Shown here: positions 35,843 to 44,313 of the stretch, one piece after another | How positions within the stretch are numbered: position 1 is the stretch's first letter | How the letters are laid out: each line of letters opens with the position of its first letter | NCBI GenBank assembly: GCA_963775125.1 | Contig: CAVZHQ010000006.1 | Coordinates: forward strand, 930,001 to 994,000 | Reading direction: 5' to 3' | Origin: JAHECQ01 sp963775125 | GTDB taxonomy: Bacteria; Actinomycetota; Acidimicrobiia; Acidimicrobiales; SZUA-35 | Length of the DNA stretch: 64,000 nucleotides | Notes under the pieces: generated by a model | Database searches by the model: none | Told to the model about the DNA's origin: nothing | Seen by the model: the letters and a program-made list of their open reading frames with translations, nothing else | Made by a program: the position numbers and the translations under genes

Positions 35843-37260
35843 CCGGGGATCGAGAGCCGATCGCGGTCCCGCTCGACCTCGGTCACCCGCGTCGCATCCA
35901 TCTCGTTGGGGTCGGTGGCTCGGGCATCAGTGCCATTGCCGAGATCCTCGCAGGAACCGGTCATCAGGTGTCGGGCTCGGACCTCACGGCGTCGGTCCCG
36001 CTCAAGCGGCTTGCGGAGCGCGGGCTCGCCATGCATGTCGGCCACGACGCCGGCCATCTCGGCGATGCCGAGATCGTGGCCATCTCGAGTGCGATCCCGG
36101 CCACCAACCCCGAGGTCGTCGCTGCGGTCGAGGCCGGCCTGCCCGTGCTCCGGCGGGCCGAGCTCCTGACCGCCATCACCGCCCAGTGGCGCACGGTCTC
36201 GGTTGCGGGCACCCACGGCAAGACCACGACGAGTGCCATGCTCGCCGCGTGCCTCATCGGTGCCGGTCTCGATCCTGCGTACATCGTCGGAGGGGATCTG
36301 ACCGACCTCGGAAGGGGCGCCGCCGTCGGCTTGGGCGATGTGCTGGTCGTCGAGGCCGACGAGAGTGACGGCACCTTCGTCGAGCTGGTCTCCGCGGCCG
36401 TCATCGTCACCAACGTCGAACCCGACCACCTCGAGCACTACGGTGGATTCGCTGCGCTCGAGCAGGCGTTCGTGCGGTTCGTGCAGCAATGCAACGGCCC
36501 GTCGGTGGTCTGTCTCGACGACCCCGGCGCCGCTCGGCTCGCCGCCTCGGTGGGAGATCACCCCGTCATCACCTATGGCACCCTCCCCGAGGCCGACTAT
36601 CGAATCGCCGACCCCTTGCCGACCCCGGTCGGCATCGCGTTCACCATCGCGACCGAGGACGGCCGCTACGCCATCCGGCTGCGTCAACCCGGCATGCACA
36701 ATGCCCGGAACGCCACGGCGGCGTTCGCCATGGCCGTCGCACTGGGCGCCGACCCTGCGGCAGTCGCCGAAGCCCTCGGGCGGTTCGGGGGAGTGGGGCG
36801 TCGCTTCGAAGATCGCGGCACCGCTGACGGAGTTCGACTCGTCGATGACTACGCGCACTTGCCGACCGAGGTCGCGTCGGCTCTCGATGCGGCGAGGAGC
36901 CTCAACCCGCAGCGGCTGGTCGCCGTTTTCCAACCGCACCGCTACAGCCGCACCGAGCAGCTGTGGTCGACGTTCGGCGACTCGTTCGTCGATGCAGACG
37001 TGCTCGTGGTCACCGGCCTGTACAGCGCAGGTGAGACACCGCGTGAGGGCATCGGTGGTCACCTCATCGCCGAGGAGGTGCTTCGGCATCATCCCGAGGC
37101 TGACGTCCGGTACATCGAATCGCTCGACGAGGTCCTCCGGGTTCTGGCCGCCGAGCTTCGCCCGGGTGATCTCTGCATCACCCTCGGGGCCGGCGACCTC
37201 ACGCATCTTCCCGGTCAGCTGCTGCCGTTGCTCGCCGCTCGCGACGCAGGCGCCGTATGA
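35839..37260 (+). CDS. murC: MurC, UDP-MurNAc:L-alanine ligase
   Basis: Mur ligase of 473 residues, attaching L-alanine to UDP-MurNAc. N-terminal IHLVGVGGSGISAIAEIL, ATP loop VAGTHGKTTTSAMLAACL, EADESDGTFVEL, TNVEPDHLEHYGGF, and the C-terminal VDDYAHLPTEVASALDAAR and QPHRYSRTEQLW. GTG start overlapping murG; its TGA overlaps the ATG of murB. Confidence 0.95.
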   Translation: MTGDREPIAVPLDLGHPRRIHLVGVGGSGISAIAEILAGTGHQVSGSDLTASVPLKRLAERGLAMHVGHDAGHLGDAEIVAISSAIPATNPEVVAAVEAGLPVLRRAELLTAITAQWRTVSVAGTHGKTTTSAMLAACLIGAGLDPAYIVGGDLTDLGRGAAVGLGDVLVVEADESDGTFVELVSAAVIVTNVEPDHLEHYGGFAALEQAFVRFVQQCNGPSVVCLDDPGAARLAASVGDHPVITYGTLPEADYRIADPLPTPVGIAFTIATEDGRYAIRLRQPGMHNARNATAAFAMAVALGADPAAVAEALGRFGGVGRRFEDRGTADGVRLVDDYAHLPTEVASALDAARSLNPQRLVAVFQPHRYSRTEQLWSTFGDSFVDADVLVVTGLYSAGETPREGIGGHLIAEEVLRHHPEADVRYIESLDEVLRVLAAELRPGDLCITLGAGDLTHLPGQLLPLLAARDAGAV

Positions 37261-38267
37261 GGTCGGCCTCCGCGGGCGGGCAGTGGTCTGCAGCCACGAA
37301 CCGTGGCCTGGAGCGGCTCGACCGGCTCGGGTTGGCGATGAGACGTGACTGGTCTCTGGCGCCGTTCACCACCTATCGCGTCGGTGGTCCTGCAGCCGGC
37401 TTCCTGTCGGTGACCGCGGTCGCCGAGCTCGAGTCGGTCCGCACGATTGTTGCGGAAGGCGATCTGGCAGTGCTGGTGGTCGGCAACGGGTCGAACCTGT
37501 TGGTGGCAGACCGAGGCTTCGACGGCTTGGCGCTCCACCTCTCCGACTCCTTCGCGGAGATCTCGATCGGCGAGGCGGTGGTCGACGAGGCTGGGACCGG
37601 CGCAGGTCTGATCCCTGTTCGCCTGGGCGCGGCGACGCTGCTCCCGGTTGCCGCCCGGGCGACGGTTCGAGCGGGTCTCGCCGGGTTCGAGTGGGCCGTC
37701 GGAGTGCCCGGCTCGGTCGGCGGCGCGGTGTGCATGAACGCCGGCGGTCATGGCTCGGACATGGCAACCTCGTTGACTCGATGCAGCGTCTTCAACCTAC
37801 GGGCCGGCGGGCCGACCGAGTGGACGGCCTCGGACCTGGCGTTCGGCTATCGCCATTCCGCGCTCGGTCCGGACGACCTCGTGCTCTACGCCGAACTTGC
37901 GCTTGCACCCGGCGATCGCACGGCCTCCGAAGCCGTGCTCACCGAGATCGTCCGCTGGCGTCGCGAGCATCAGCCCGGAGGCTCCAACGCGGGCAGCGTC
38001 TTCGCCAATCCCGACGGCGTGTCCGCAGGACGCCTGATCGACGAGGCCGGTCTCAAGGGATTCCGCATCGGGACCGCAGCCGTCTCGACCAAGCACGCAA
38101 ACTTCATCCAGGCCGACGCCGATGGTTCGGCCGACGACGTCCATCGGGTGCTCCGTCACGTGCAGCGAGCGGTGTTGGAGCAGTACGGCATCGCCCTCCG
38201 GTCGGAGAACCGCCTGATCGGCTTCGATCAGATCACCGATGACGATCAATCGGAGGTTGCTCGATGA
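37257..38267 (+). CDS. murB: MurB, UDP-N-acetylenolpyruvoylglucosamine reductase
   Basis: FAD-dependent reductase of 336 residues making UDP-MurNAc. The FAD-binding part has FTTYRVGGPAAGF, VGNGSNLLVADRGFDG and VGVPGSVGGAVCMNAGGHG. The active-site serine lies in GGSNAGSVFANP. The C-terminus SVLRHVQRAVLEQYG-like segment and ENRLIGF close the fold. In many actinobacteria murB lies elsewhere; here it stands between murC and ftsQ, as in Firmicutes-like clusters. Confidence 0.93.
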   Translation: MRSASAGGQWSAATNRGLERLDRLGLAMRRDWSLAPFTTYRVGGPAAGFLSVTAVAELESVRTIVAEGDLAVLVVGNGSNLLVADRGFDGLALHLSDSFAEISIGEAVVDEAGTGAGLIPVRLGAATLLPVAARATVRAGLAGFEWAVGVPGSVGGAVCMNAGGHGSDMATSLTRCSVFNLRAGGPTEWTASDLAFGYRHSALGPDDLVLYAELALAPGDRTASEAVLTEIVRWRREHQPGGSNAGSVFANPDGVSAGRLIDEAGLKGFRIGTAAVSTKHANFIQADADGSADDVHRVLRHVQRAVLEQYGIALRSENRLIGFDQITDDDQSEVAR

Positions 38268-39073
38268 CCTCGAGTCGGGTGGAGCCCAAGCTCGCGGCTC
38301 GCCGCGTCGCGGTCGCTCGTGACGAAGGACGTCGTCGCCTGCGAGTATTGACCGCCCTTTGCGTCGTGACGCTCGCCGCGCTCGTCGGCATCGTGATCGT
38401 GAACAGCTCGTTGCTCGACGTCGACGAGATCATCGTGGTCGGTGCCGTCAACACAAGCCACGAGGAAGTCGCGGCGGCCAGTGCGATCCCGATCGGTCAC
38501 CCGCTGCTCGATGTCGATGTCGCCGGTGCGGTCGAGCGGATAGGTCAACTGCCCTGGGTCGAGTCGGCGACACTCACCCGATCGGCGAACGGAACCGTCA
38601 CCGTGACGGTCACCGAACGGGTGGCGGTGGCGGCCATTCCTGCCGCCGGTGGGTTCTCCCTGGTCGATGGCGCCGCCCGGCAGCTCGGGGTCGTGGCTAC
38701 CTCGCCGCCCGAGTTCCTCCCGGTCACGGGCCTCACCGCAGACGGCGTGTTGGGCCAGCCCGCGCCGCCCGAGACCCACTCGGTTCTGCGGTTGTTTTCC
38801 CAGCTCACGCCGCAGATCGCGGCGCAGATCACGTCGGTCGAATGGCGGGACGGAGCCTTGAGTGTGACCCTTGCCATCGGCGGCCGAGCCTTGCTCGGCG
38901 ATGACACCGCGCTCGACGCAAAGCTTCTCAGCCTCGAGACGGTGATGGCCAGAGTCGACCTGCGTTGCCTGGCCGAAATCGACGTCCGTGTACCCTCCGC
39001 GCCCGCCGTCACCAGGATGAACGCGAACGGTGATCCGCGGGCGACCGTGGTCGATCTGGCAGAATGCACCTAG
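38264..39073 (+). CDS. ftsQ: FtsQ/DivIB division protein
   Basis: Bitopic division protein of 269 residues. A basic cytoplasmic tail of about 33 residues, one membrane helix (VLTALCVVTLAALVGIVIV), a POTRA domain (VDEIIVVGAVNTSHEEVAAAS through WVESATLTRSANGTVTVTVTER), then the beta domain ending in DVRVPSAPAVTRMN. It connects divisome assembly to septal synthesis. The ATG overlaps the murB stop. Followed by 51 bp before ftsZ, in which no clear promoter is seen. Confidence 0.9.
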   Translation: MTSSRVEPKLAARRVAVARDEGRRRLRVLTALCVVTLAALVGIVIVNSSLLDVDEIIVVGAVNTSHEEVAAASAIPIGHPLLDVDVAGAVERIGQLPWVESATLTRSANGTVTVTVTERVAVAAIPAAGGFSLVDGAARQLGVVATSPPEFLPVTGLTADGVLGQPAPPETHSVLRLFSQLTPQIAAQITSVEWRDGALSVTLAIGGRALLGDDTALDAKLLSLETVMARVDLRCLAEIDVRVPSAPAVTRMNANGDPRATVVDLAECT

Positions 39074-39124
39074 CGTGGAGTCAGAGTCACCAACGTTGGT
39101 ACATCTTTTCGTAGAAAGCCGTCA

Positions 39125-40237
39125 ATGAGCACCCAAAACTACGTAGCGGTAATCAAGGTGGTCGGCGTTGGCGGGGGCGGTTGCAACGCCGTCAATCGGA
39201 TGATCGACGCGGGGCTGCGAGGCGTCGAGTTCATCTCGGTGAACACCGACGCCCAGGCGTTGCTGATGAACGACGCCGAGACCAAGATCCACATCGGTCG
39301 AGAACTCACGCGGGGACTTGGGGCGGGAAGCGATCCCGCCATCGGCCAGCAGGCGGCCGAAGATCATGCCGACGAGATCGCCTCCGCACTCGATGGCGCG
39401 GACATGGTCTTCATCACCGTCGGCGAAGGTGGCGGAACCGGCACCGGCGCAGCGCCGGTCATCGCCGAACTGGCCAAGAGCCGGGGTGCGCTGACCATCG
39501 CGGTGGTCACCCGACCCTTCGGGTTCGAGGGCCGACGTCGGGCCTCCCAAGCCGAAACCGGCATCTCCCGCCTACGAGAGAAGGTCGACACGCAGATCGT
39601 CATCCCCAACGATCGCCTCCTGTCGATTGCCGACGAGAAGACCACCATGGTCAATGCGTTCCGCATGGCCGACGAGATCCTGCTCTCCGGCGTTTCCGGC
39701 ATCACCGACCTCATCACCACGCCCGGGCTCATCAACACCGACTTCGCCGACGTCCGCATGATCATGCACGACGCAGGCAGCGCGCTCATGGGGATCGGTC
39801 AGGCGAAGGGTGAGGGCCGCGCACTCGCCGCGGCACGAGCCGCCATTGCCAGCCCCCTGCTCGAGTCCTCCATCGAAGGAGCCCGAGGCATCCTGCTCTC
39901 GGTGGCCGGTTCCAGTGACCTGGGCCTGTTCGAGGTCAACGAGGCCGCCGAGATCATCCACGATGTGGCCCATCCCGACGCCAACATCATCTTCGGCACC
40001 GTGGTCGACGAGGACATGGTCGACGAGATTCGAGTCACCGTCATCGCCGCCGGGTTCGATCGTTTCGACGCGTCGGAGTCGGCTCGGCCGACGCCGCTGA
40101 AGAGTGTGAAGCGGTCCGATCCGCTTTCGGACCTGCTCGACGACGATGACGACCAAAGCGGCAGCGTCGACCTGTTCGCCTCCGACGACGACGATCCCGA
40201 CGACGACGATTTCGACGTGCCGTCCTTCCTCAAGTAA
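39125..40237 (+). CDS. ftsZ: FtsZ, tubulin-like division GTPase
   Basis: Z-ring GTPase of 370 residues. Nucleotide loop VVGVGGGGCNAVNRMI, tubulin signature GEGGGTGTGAAPVIAEL, and the T7 synergy region PGLINTDFADVRMIM. The globular domain ends near residue 315. A short, extremely acidic linker with several runs of four or five Asp leads to the C-terminal peptide DDDFDVPSFLK, the probable binding site for SepF and other partners. ATG start; no ftsA is present, as expected for actinobacteria. Confidence 0.96.
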   Translation: MSTQNYVAVIKVVGVGGGGCNAVNRMIDAGLRGVEFISVNTDAQALLMNDAETKIHIGRELTRGLGAGSDPAIGQQAAEDHADEIASALDGADMVFITVGEGGGTGTGAAPVIAELAKSRGALTIAVVTRPFGFEGRRRASQAETGISRLREKVDTQIVIPNDRLLSIADEKTTMVNAFRMADEILLSGVSGITDLITTPGLINTDFADVRMIMHDAGSALMGIGQAKGEGRALAAARAAIASPLLESSIEGARGILLSVAGSSDLGLFEVNEAAEIIHDVAHPDANIIFGTVVDEDMVDEIRVTVIAAGFDRFDASESARPTPLKSVKRSDPLSDLLDDDDDQSGSVDLFASDDDDPDDDDFDVPSFLK

Positions 40238-40256
40238 GCGCCGAACCGCCACGGCC

Positions 40257-40973
40257 ATGTCACTCGACACCCACTCGTGGACCATCGAGACCGGCTCGTG
40301 GATCTGTCAGGTGCGTTCCACCGACGCCGCGGCGGGCAGTTTCTCCGTGCTCGATCCCGAGCCCGACGTCCAGCAGCGACGGATCGCGCTGACCGGGGCG
40401 CCCTGGACCACCTTGCGTCAGGTGCATGGCACCAGTGTCGTCTCGGTGGCTTGCGCCGGCGAGGCCTCGGGGGTCGAGGCCGACGGCGCATGCACCTTCG
40501 CTCCGCTGGTTCCCGTCGCCGTCACCACCGCCGACTGTGCGCCGCTGGTTCTCGTCGGCACCACGGGAGTAGCCGTGGTCCACGCCGGATGGCGAGGCGC
40601 CCTTGGCGGCATCGTCGAGGTCGCAGCCCAACGCCTGGCCGCTGGAGGAGCGACCCCCGTGTGCGCGTTGCTCGGGCCATGCATCGGCCCCTCGGCCTAC
40701 GAGTTCGGCCCCGAGCTCGATGCAATCGTCGGGGCGTTCGGATCGTCGGTCGTAGGGTCAACTGCCGACGGGGCACGGGCGCTCGACCTTCCTGCGCTCG
40801 TCGCGGTGGCCTGTGATCGAGCAGGTTGGCCGGCACCGGACCGGCCGCCGTGCACCAGCGACGCTCGCTACTTCAGCCATCGTGTCCGGGGTGACAAGGG
40901 CCGTCTGACGACGGTCGCATGGTTGGAGCCGGTCCAGCCGTTGGCGCCCGAGTCGGTCGGGCGCCTCCGATGA
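40257..40973 (+). CDS. pgeF: PgeF/YfiH-type laccase-domain protein
   Basis: A 238-residue member of the YfiH/PgeF family, once called multicopper polyphenol oxidase. Members act as purine nucleoside phosphorylase/adenosine deaminase, and E. coli PgeF is linked to removing wrongly incorporated serine from peptidoglycan precursors. The metal-site motifs are present: TLRQVHGTSVV, TTADCAPLVLV, VVHAGWRGALGGIVE, and LGPCIGPSAYEFGPEL. It begins 19 bp after ftsZ, its usual neighbour, and overlaps yggS by ATGA. Confidence 0.9.
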   Translation: MSLDTHSWTIETGSWICQVRSTDAAAGSFSVLDPEPDVQQRRIALTGAPWTTLRQVHGTSVVSVACAGEASGVEADGACTFAPLVPVAVTTADCAPLVLVGTTGVAVVHAGWRGALGGIVEVAAQRLAAGGATPVCALLGPCIGPSAYEFGPELDAIVGAFGSSVVGSTADGARALDLPALVAVACDRAGWPAPDRPPCTSDARYFSHRVRGDKGRLTTVAWLEPVQPLAPESVGRLR

Positions 40974-41659
40974 CGTTCTCGTTGACTGCCGAGGAGCTGC
41001 AGGAACGGTGGCGACTGCTTCGCGCCGAGATCGTCGACGCCGGCGGATCGCCCGAACGAGTGCAGATCGTTGCGGTGACCAAGACCTTCCCTCCCGAAGC
41101 CGCCGCGCTTGCGGTCCTGGTGGGGCTGCTCGATCTGGGCGAGAACTACGGTCAGGAACTCGAGGCCAAAGCGCCTGCGGTGGCGAAGCTGCTTGCGTCG
41201 AGCGCTGGTACTCCTCGCTGGCACTTCATCGGCGGATTGCAGCGGAACAAGGTGAAACGCATCGCGTCGCTGGTCTCGCTCTGGCAGACGGTCGATCGGG
41301 CCGACCTGGCCCAGGAGATCTCCAAACGGGCACCAGGAGCGTCCGTGCTCATCCAGGTGAATACCACGGCGGAAGAACAGAAGTCGGGGTGTCGTCCGCT
41401 GGATACGGCGACGCTCGTCGACTCGGCCCGCGGACTCGGACTCGACGTCCGGGGGCTCATGACGGTGGGTCCGACCGATGGCTCCGATCCCCGCCCTGCC
41501 TTTGCCGAGCTCCGGTCATTGGCTGACCGGCTCGGGCTGGTCGAGTGCTCGATGGGTATGAGCGGCGACGTCGCTGCCGCGGTGGCCGAGGGCTCGACCA
41601 TGGTTCGCGTCGGCACCCGTCTGTTCGGACCGCGGCCACCGGGAGCGATGCCCCTGTGA
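40970..41659 (+). CDS. yggS: YggS/PLPBP pyridoxal phosphate-binding protein
   Basis: A 229-residue PLP homeostasis protein of the alanine-racemase-like barrel fold without a second domain. The cofactor lysine is in VAVTKTFPPEA; other family blocks are LGENYGQELEAK, WHFIGGLQRNKVKRI, VLIQVNTTAEEQKSG and CSMGMSGDVAAAVAEGSTMVRVG. It is a typical member of the ftsZ-sepF region in Gram-positive bacteria. Confidence 0.92.
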   Translation: MTFSLTAEELQERWRLLRAEIVDAGGSPERVQIVAVTKTFPPEAAALAVLVGLLDLGENYGQELEAKAPAVAKLLASSAGTPRWHFIGGLQRNKVKRIASLVSLWQTVDRADLAQEISKRAPGASVLIQVNTTAEEQKSGCRPLDTATLVDSARGLGLDVRGLMTVGPTDGSDPRPAFAELRSLADRLGLVECSMGMSGDVAAAVAEGSTMVRVGTRLFGPRPPGAMPL

Positions 41660-41760
41660 CGATACGCGCGCGTCGCCCGATCATCTGGCATGCTGGTGGG
41701 CCAGGTCACCACAGTAAGCCGACGGATCACCTCGACGAGACCATGATGCAGCCTCTCTCC

Positions 41761-41805
41761 ACGAATCTTCTCTTCACGAATCTTCTCTTCACGAATCTTC
41801 TCTTC
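41761..41805. repeat. Three perfect 15-bp tandem repeats upstream of sepF
   Basis: Three head-to-tail copies of ACGAATCTTCTCTTC, without mismatch, 51 bp before sepF and 101 bp after yggS. On the plus strand they are pyrimidine-rich, so the sepF leader RNA would carry a repeated UCUUCUCUUC tract. No convincing gene covers them. Confidence 0.9.
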
Positions 41806-41855
41806 ACCCAGTACGTCTCCACCCTTCGATCGAACACAGTTAGCCAGGAGCGCCC

Positions 41856-42635
41856 ATGACCGTGTTTCGCAACGTGATGGTGTATCTCGGACTCGGCCCC
41901 GATGAGGAGTACGACGACGGATACTTCCTCGACGAAGGCGACGATCGCCGCAACGAGGACACCGTGCGCCGGACCCCGAGCGGCCGGTCGGGCGAGGGCA
42001 TCCGGGACGGCCATGGCCGAGACAGCTTCGGACGCGACGCCTTCGGCCGGGACAACCACGGCCGCGACCACGATGAACCCAGCGCGGTCGGAGCGGTCCG
42101 TCCGTTGCGTCCCGTCGATGACGACTTCACGCCGGCCAGCAGGCATGACGCGGGTTCGCTTCGCTACGACACCAGCCGATCCGATTCCCTGCGATCCAAT
42201 GCCGAGCGCCCCGATCGTCCGGCCTCCGAAGGTCGCTTCGACAACCACGTTCGGCGTGAGCCGGCGGTCGTGGACCTCATCGCCGAGGAGCGCCGGCACA
42301 ATCGCGAATCGTCCGGTTCGCTGTTCAACGACACGCCAGTTGTGAGGGCAGTTCCCATGCGCCGTACCAAGCCAGTCACGCTGGCGCCCGAGTCGTTCGG
42401 CGACGCCAAGCTCATCGCTGACGAGTTCAAGCATTCCACCCCGGTGATCATGAACTTGCAGGGCCTCGACCGCGAACTGGCCCGTCGGCTCATCGATTTT
42501 GCCAGCGGCGTCTGCTACTCGATGAGCGGCAGTATGGAAAAGATTGCATCGCAGGTCTTCCTACTGACGCCCAAGTCGGTCGAGGTCTCCGACGAGGACC
42601 GCCGACGCATCGAAGAGCGCGGCTTCGCACGCTGA
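41856..42635 (+). CDS. sepF: SepF, membrane anchor of the Z ring
   Basis: SepF of 259 residues. The amphipathic membrane-targeting helix is at the N-terminus (MTVFRNVMVYLGLGPDEEY). A long disordered, charged linker with SFGRDAFGRDNHGRD-like repeats follows. The C-terminal FtsZ-binding domain runs from LAPESFGDAKLIADEFKH to the end and has NLQGLDRELARRLIDFASG and IASQVFLLTPKSVEVS. In organisms without FtsA it tethers FtsZ to the membrane. It stands downstream of the tandem repeats and 110 bp before the DivIVA-like gene. Confidence 0.93.
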   Translation: MTVFRNVMVYLGLGPDEEYDDGYFLDEGDDRRNEDTVRRTPSGRSGEGIRDGHGRDSFGRDAFGRDNHGRDHDEPSAVGAVRPLRPVDDDFTPASRHDAGSLRYDTSRSDSLRSNAERPDRPASEGRFDNHVRREPAVVDLIAEERRHNRESSGSLFNDTPVVRAVPMRRTKPVTLAPESFGDAKLIADEFKHSTPVIMNLQGLDRELARRLIDFASGVCYSMSGSMEKIASQVFLLTPKSVEVSDEDRRRIEERGFAR

Positions 42636-42745
42636 TCGTTCCAGCTGACCCTGCCCGCTGATCATCGGTTTCGCGGCCGGCCAAGCCTGCCGGCGACCGA
42701 GTGACCATGCACCGTTGGTGCAGTGGGCTGCGTTAGTCTTCGACC

Positions 42746-44286
42746 ATGGCTTTGCAAAGCGACAAACTTCGTCTGCTGAGGCGAATTCCCGAGATCCGTT
42801 TCGAAGAGGAACTGCGGGGCTACAGCAAACAGCAGGTCGACCGGGTGCTCGAGAACCTCGCTCCGTTGGCCGATGAGATCGAGGCCTTGCAGAACCGCTT
42901 GGCCGAGGCCGAGACCCGTGCTGCATCAGCCGAGGCCCGACTGATCGAGCACGGAGGACGCGAGGCCGATCTGGCTCCGATCGCACCACCCGCCGCTGCA
43001 CCGCTGCCCGCCACACCCGTCGACTTCGACGAAACCCTGCGCAACACCTTGTTGCTGGCCCAGCGCACGGCCGACGAGACCGTGCGCAGAGCGAACGACG
43101 ACGCCGCCCGTATCACCGGCAGCGCTGCAACCGAGGCCGAGCAGACGCTGGCAGCAGCACGGGCCGAGGCCGCACAACTCGACGCCGACATCCACGCCCG
43201 CCGAGCCGAACTTCTCGCCGACGTCGATGCCGAACGCAACGAGATGCTGGGCGAGATCAAGGCCGCGGCCGAGGCTCGGCGCCAGGCGATCGAGGCCGAA
43301 CTCACCCAGACCGAAGGAGCCGAGCGGGCCGAGTTGCTCAGCCAGATCGAGGACCTGCAGGGAATCCGGGCGATGCTGGTCGAGGACGTCGAACTGCTCG
43401 AGCGGCATCTCGATGTGCGCCGCGAAGCAGTCCGCTCGGTGGTCGCCGAGATCTCCGCGGTGATCGACGAGCCGCAGCGGCTGCGCGCCGACGGCCCAGG
43501 CCTGGCATCCATTCCGGAAGTATCGATGGAGAGCATTGGCAGCAGCGAGGTCCGATTGACCGCGCCGCTACTGGACGAGTTGGCGACCGAGCGTTCCGCC
43601 GCCGATGTCCCCGCCGGGTCGGCACACGAATCGGCGTTCGTCGACGACCTCCGGGAGCCGGCCGTCGACGAGTTCGTGCTCGATCCGTCCGCCGACTCCT
43701 TCCTGGCCGCTCCCGTGTTCGCCGACCCCGACCTGGCAACCCAGGAAGTCTCTGCGGTGCGCGTGGCCGAGATCCGTCCCGAGTCCGACGTCCGACCCTC
43801 CGACTTCGGTGCGTTCACCGATCAGGTCGCCGAAGATGCCGGCATCCTCGCATTCGACGGTGCGGGTCCTGACAACACCGGCTTCGAACAGCAACAGGTT
43901 TCGACAGCACAGGTTTCGAGAACACCGATTTCGACAACCGGGCCGGCACGACCTCGTTCGACGAGGACCCGTTCGCCGATGGCGATCGTGATCCCTCGGC
44001 GGCGCCGAAGCCGGTCGGGCGCCCGACCTGGGCCGACTCGGTGCCCGACGCCAAGGACGCGCCCGCTCCCGTGTTGGGGGTACCCCTCTCCTCCGCAGTG
44101 GCCACGGCGATGGCAGCCTCCGGAACGAACCCACCGCCGCCCGCGGTGCAAGACCCATTCCTCGACCAGCTACGCCGGGCAACCAGCGAGGGCATCGGGG
44201 CTGATGACGACGCGCTCGATCGTTTCCTCGAGGGCGACCCCGATGCTGACCGCCGCAGTGGCGGCTGGTTCGGCCGGCGGAAGTAG
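42746..44286 (+). CDS. DivIVA-like coiled-coil protein (frameshifted)
   Basis: About 513 residues. The N-terminal segment (IPEIRFEEELRGYSKQQVDRV) matches the DivIVA/Wag31 lipid-binding start FxxxxRGYxxxxVD. A long Ala/Glu/Arg-rich coiled coil spans residues 30-240. An acidic disordered region and a C-terminal DPFLDQLRRATSEG with a final GGWFGRRK follow. The C-terminal part is in another frame; the shift is near 43880-43915, where a repeated CAGGTTTCGA makes slippage likely. DivIVA proteins mark curved membrane and guide polar or septal growth. Convergent with ileS, 27 bp apart. Confidence 0.8.
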
Positions 44287-44313
44287 CGCCCGCCGACCGG
44301 CACAGCAGAGCGG

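Noticed and set aside
41545..41859. Small frame translating the sepF-upstream repeats as NLLFT units
   Set aside because: It overlaps yggS out of frame, lacks a ribosome site and has no independent coding signal.
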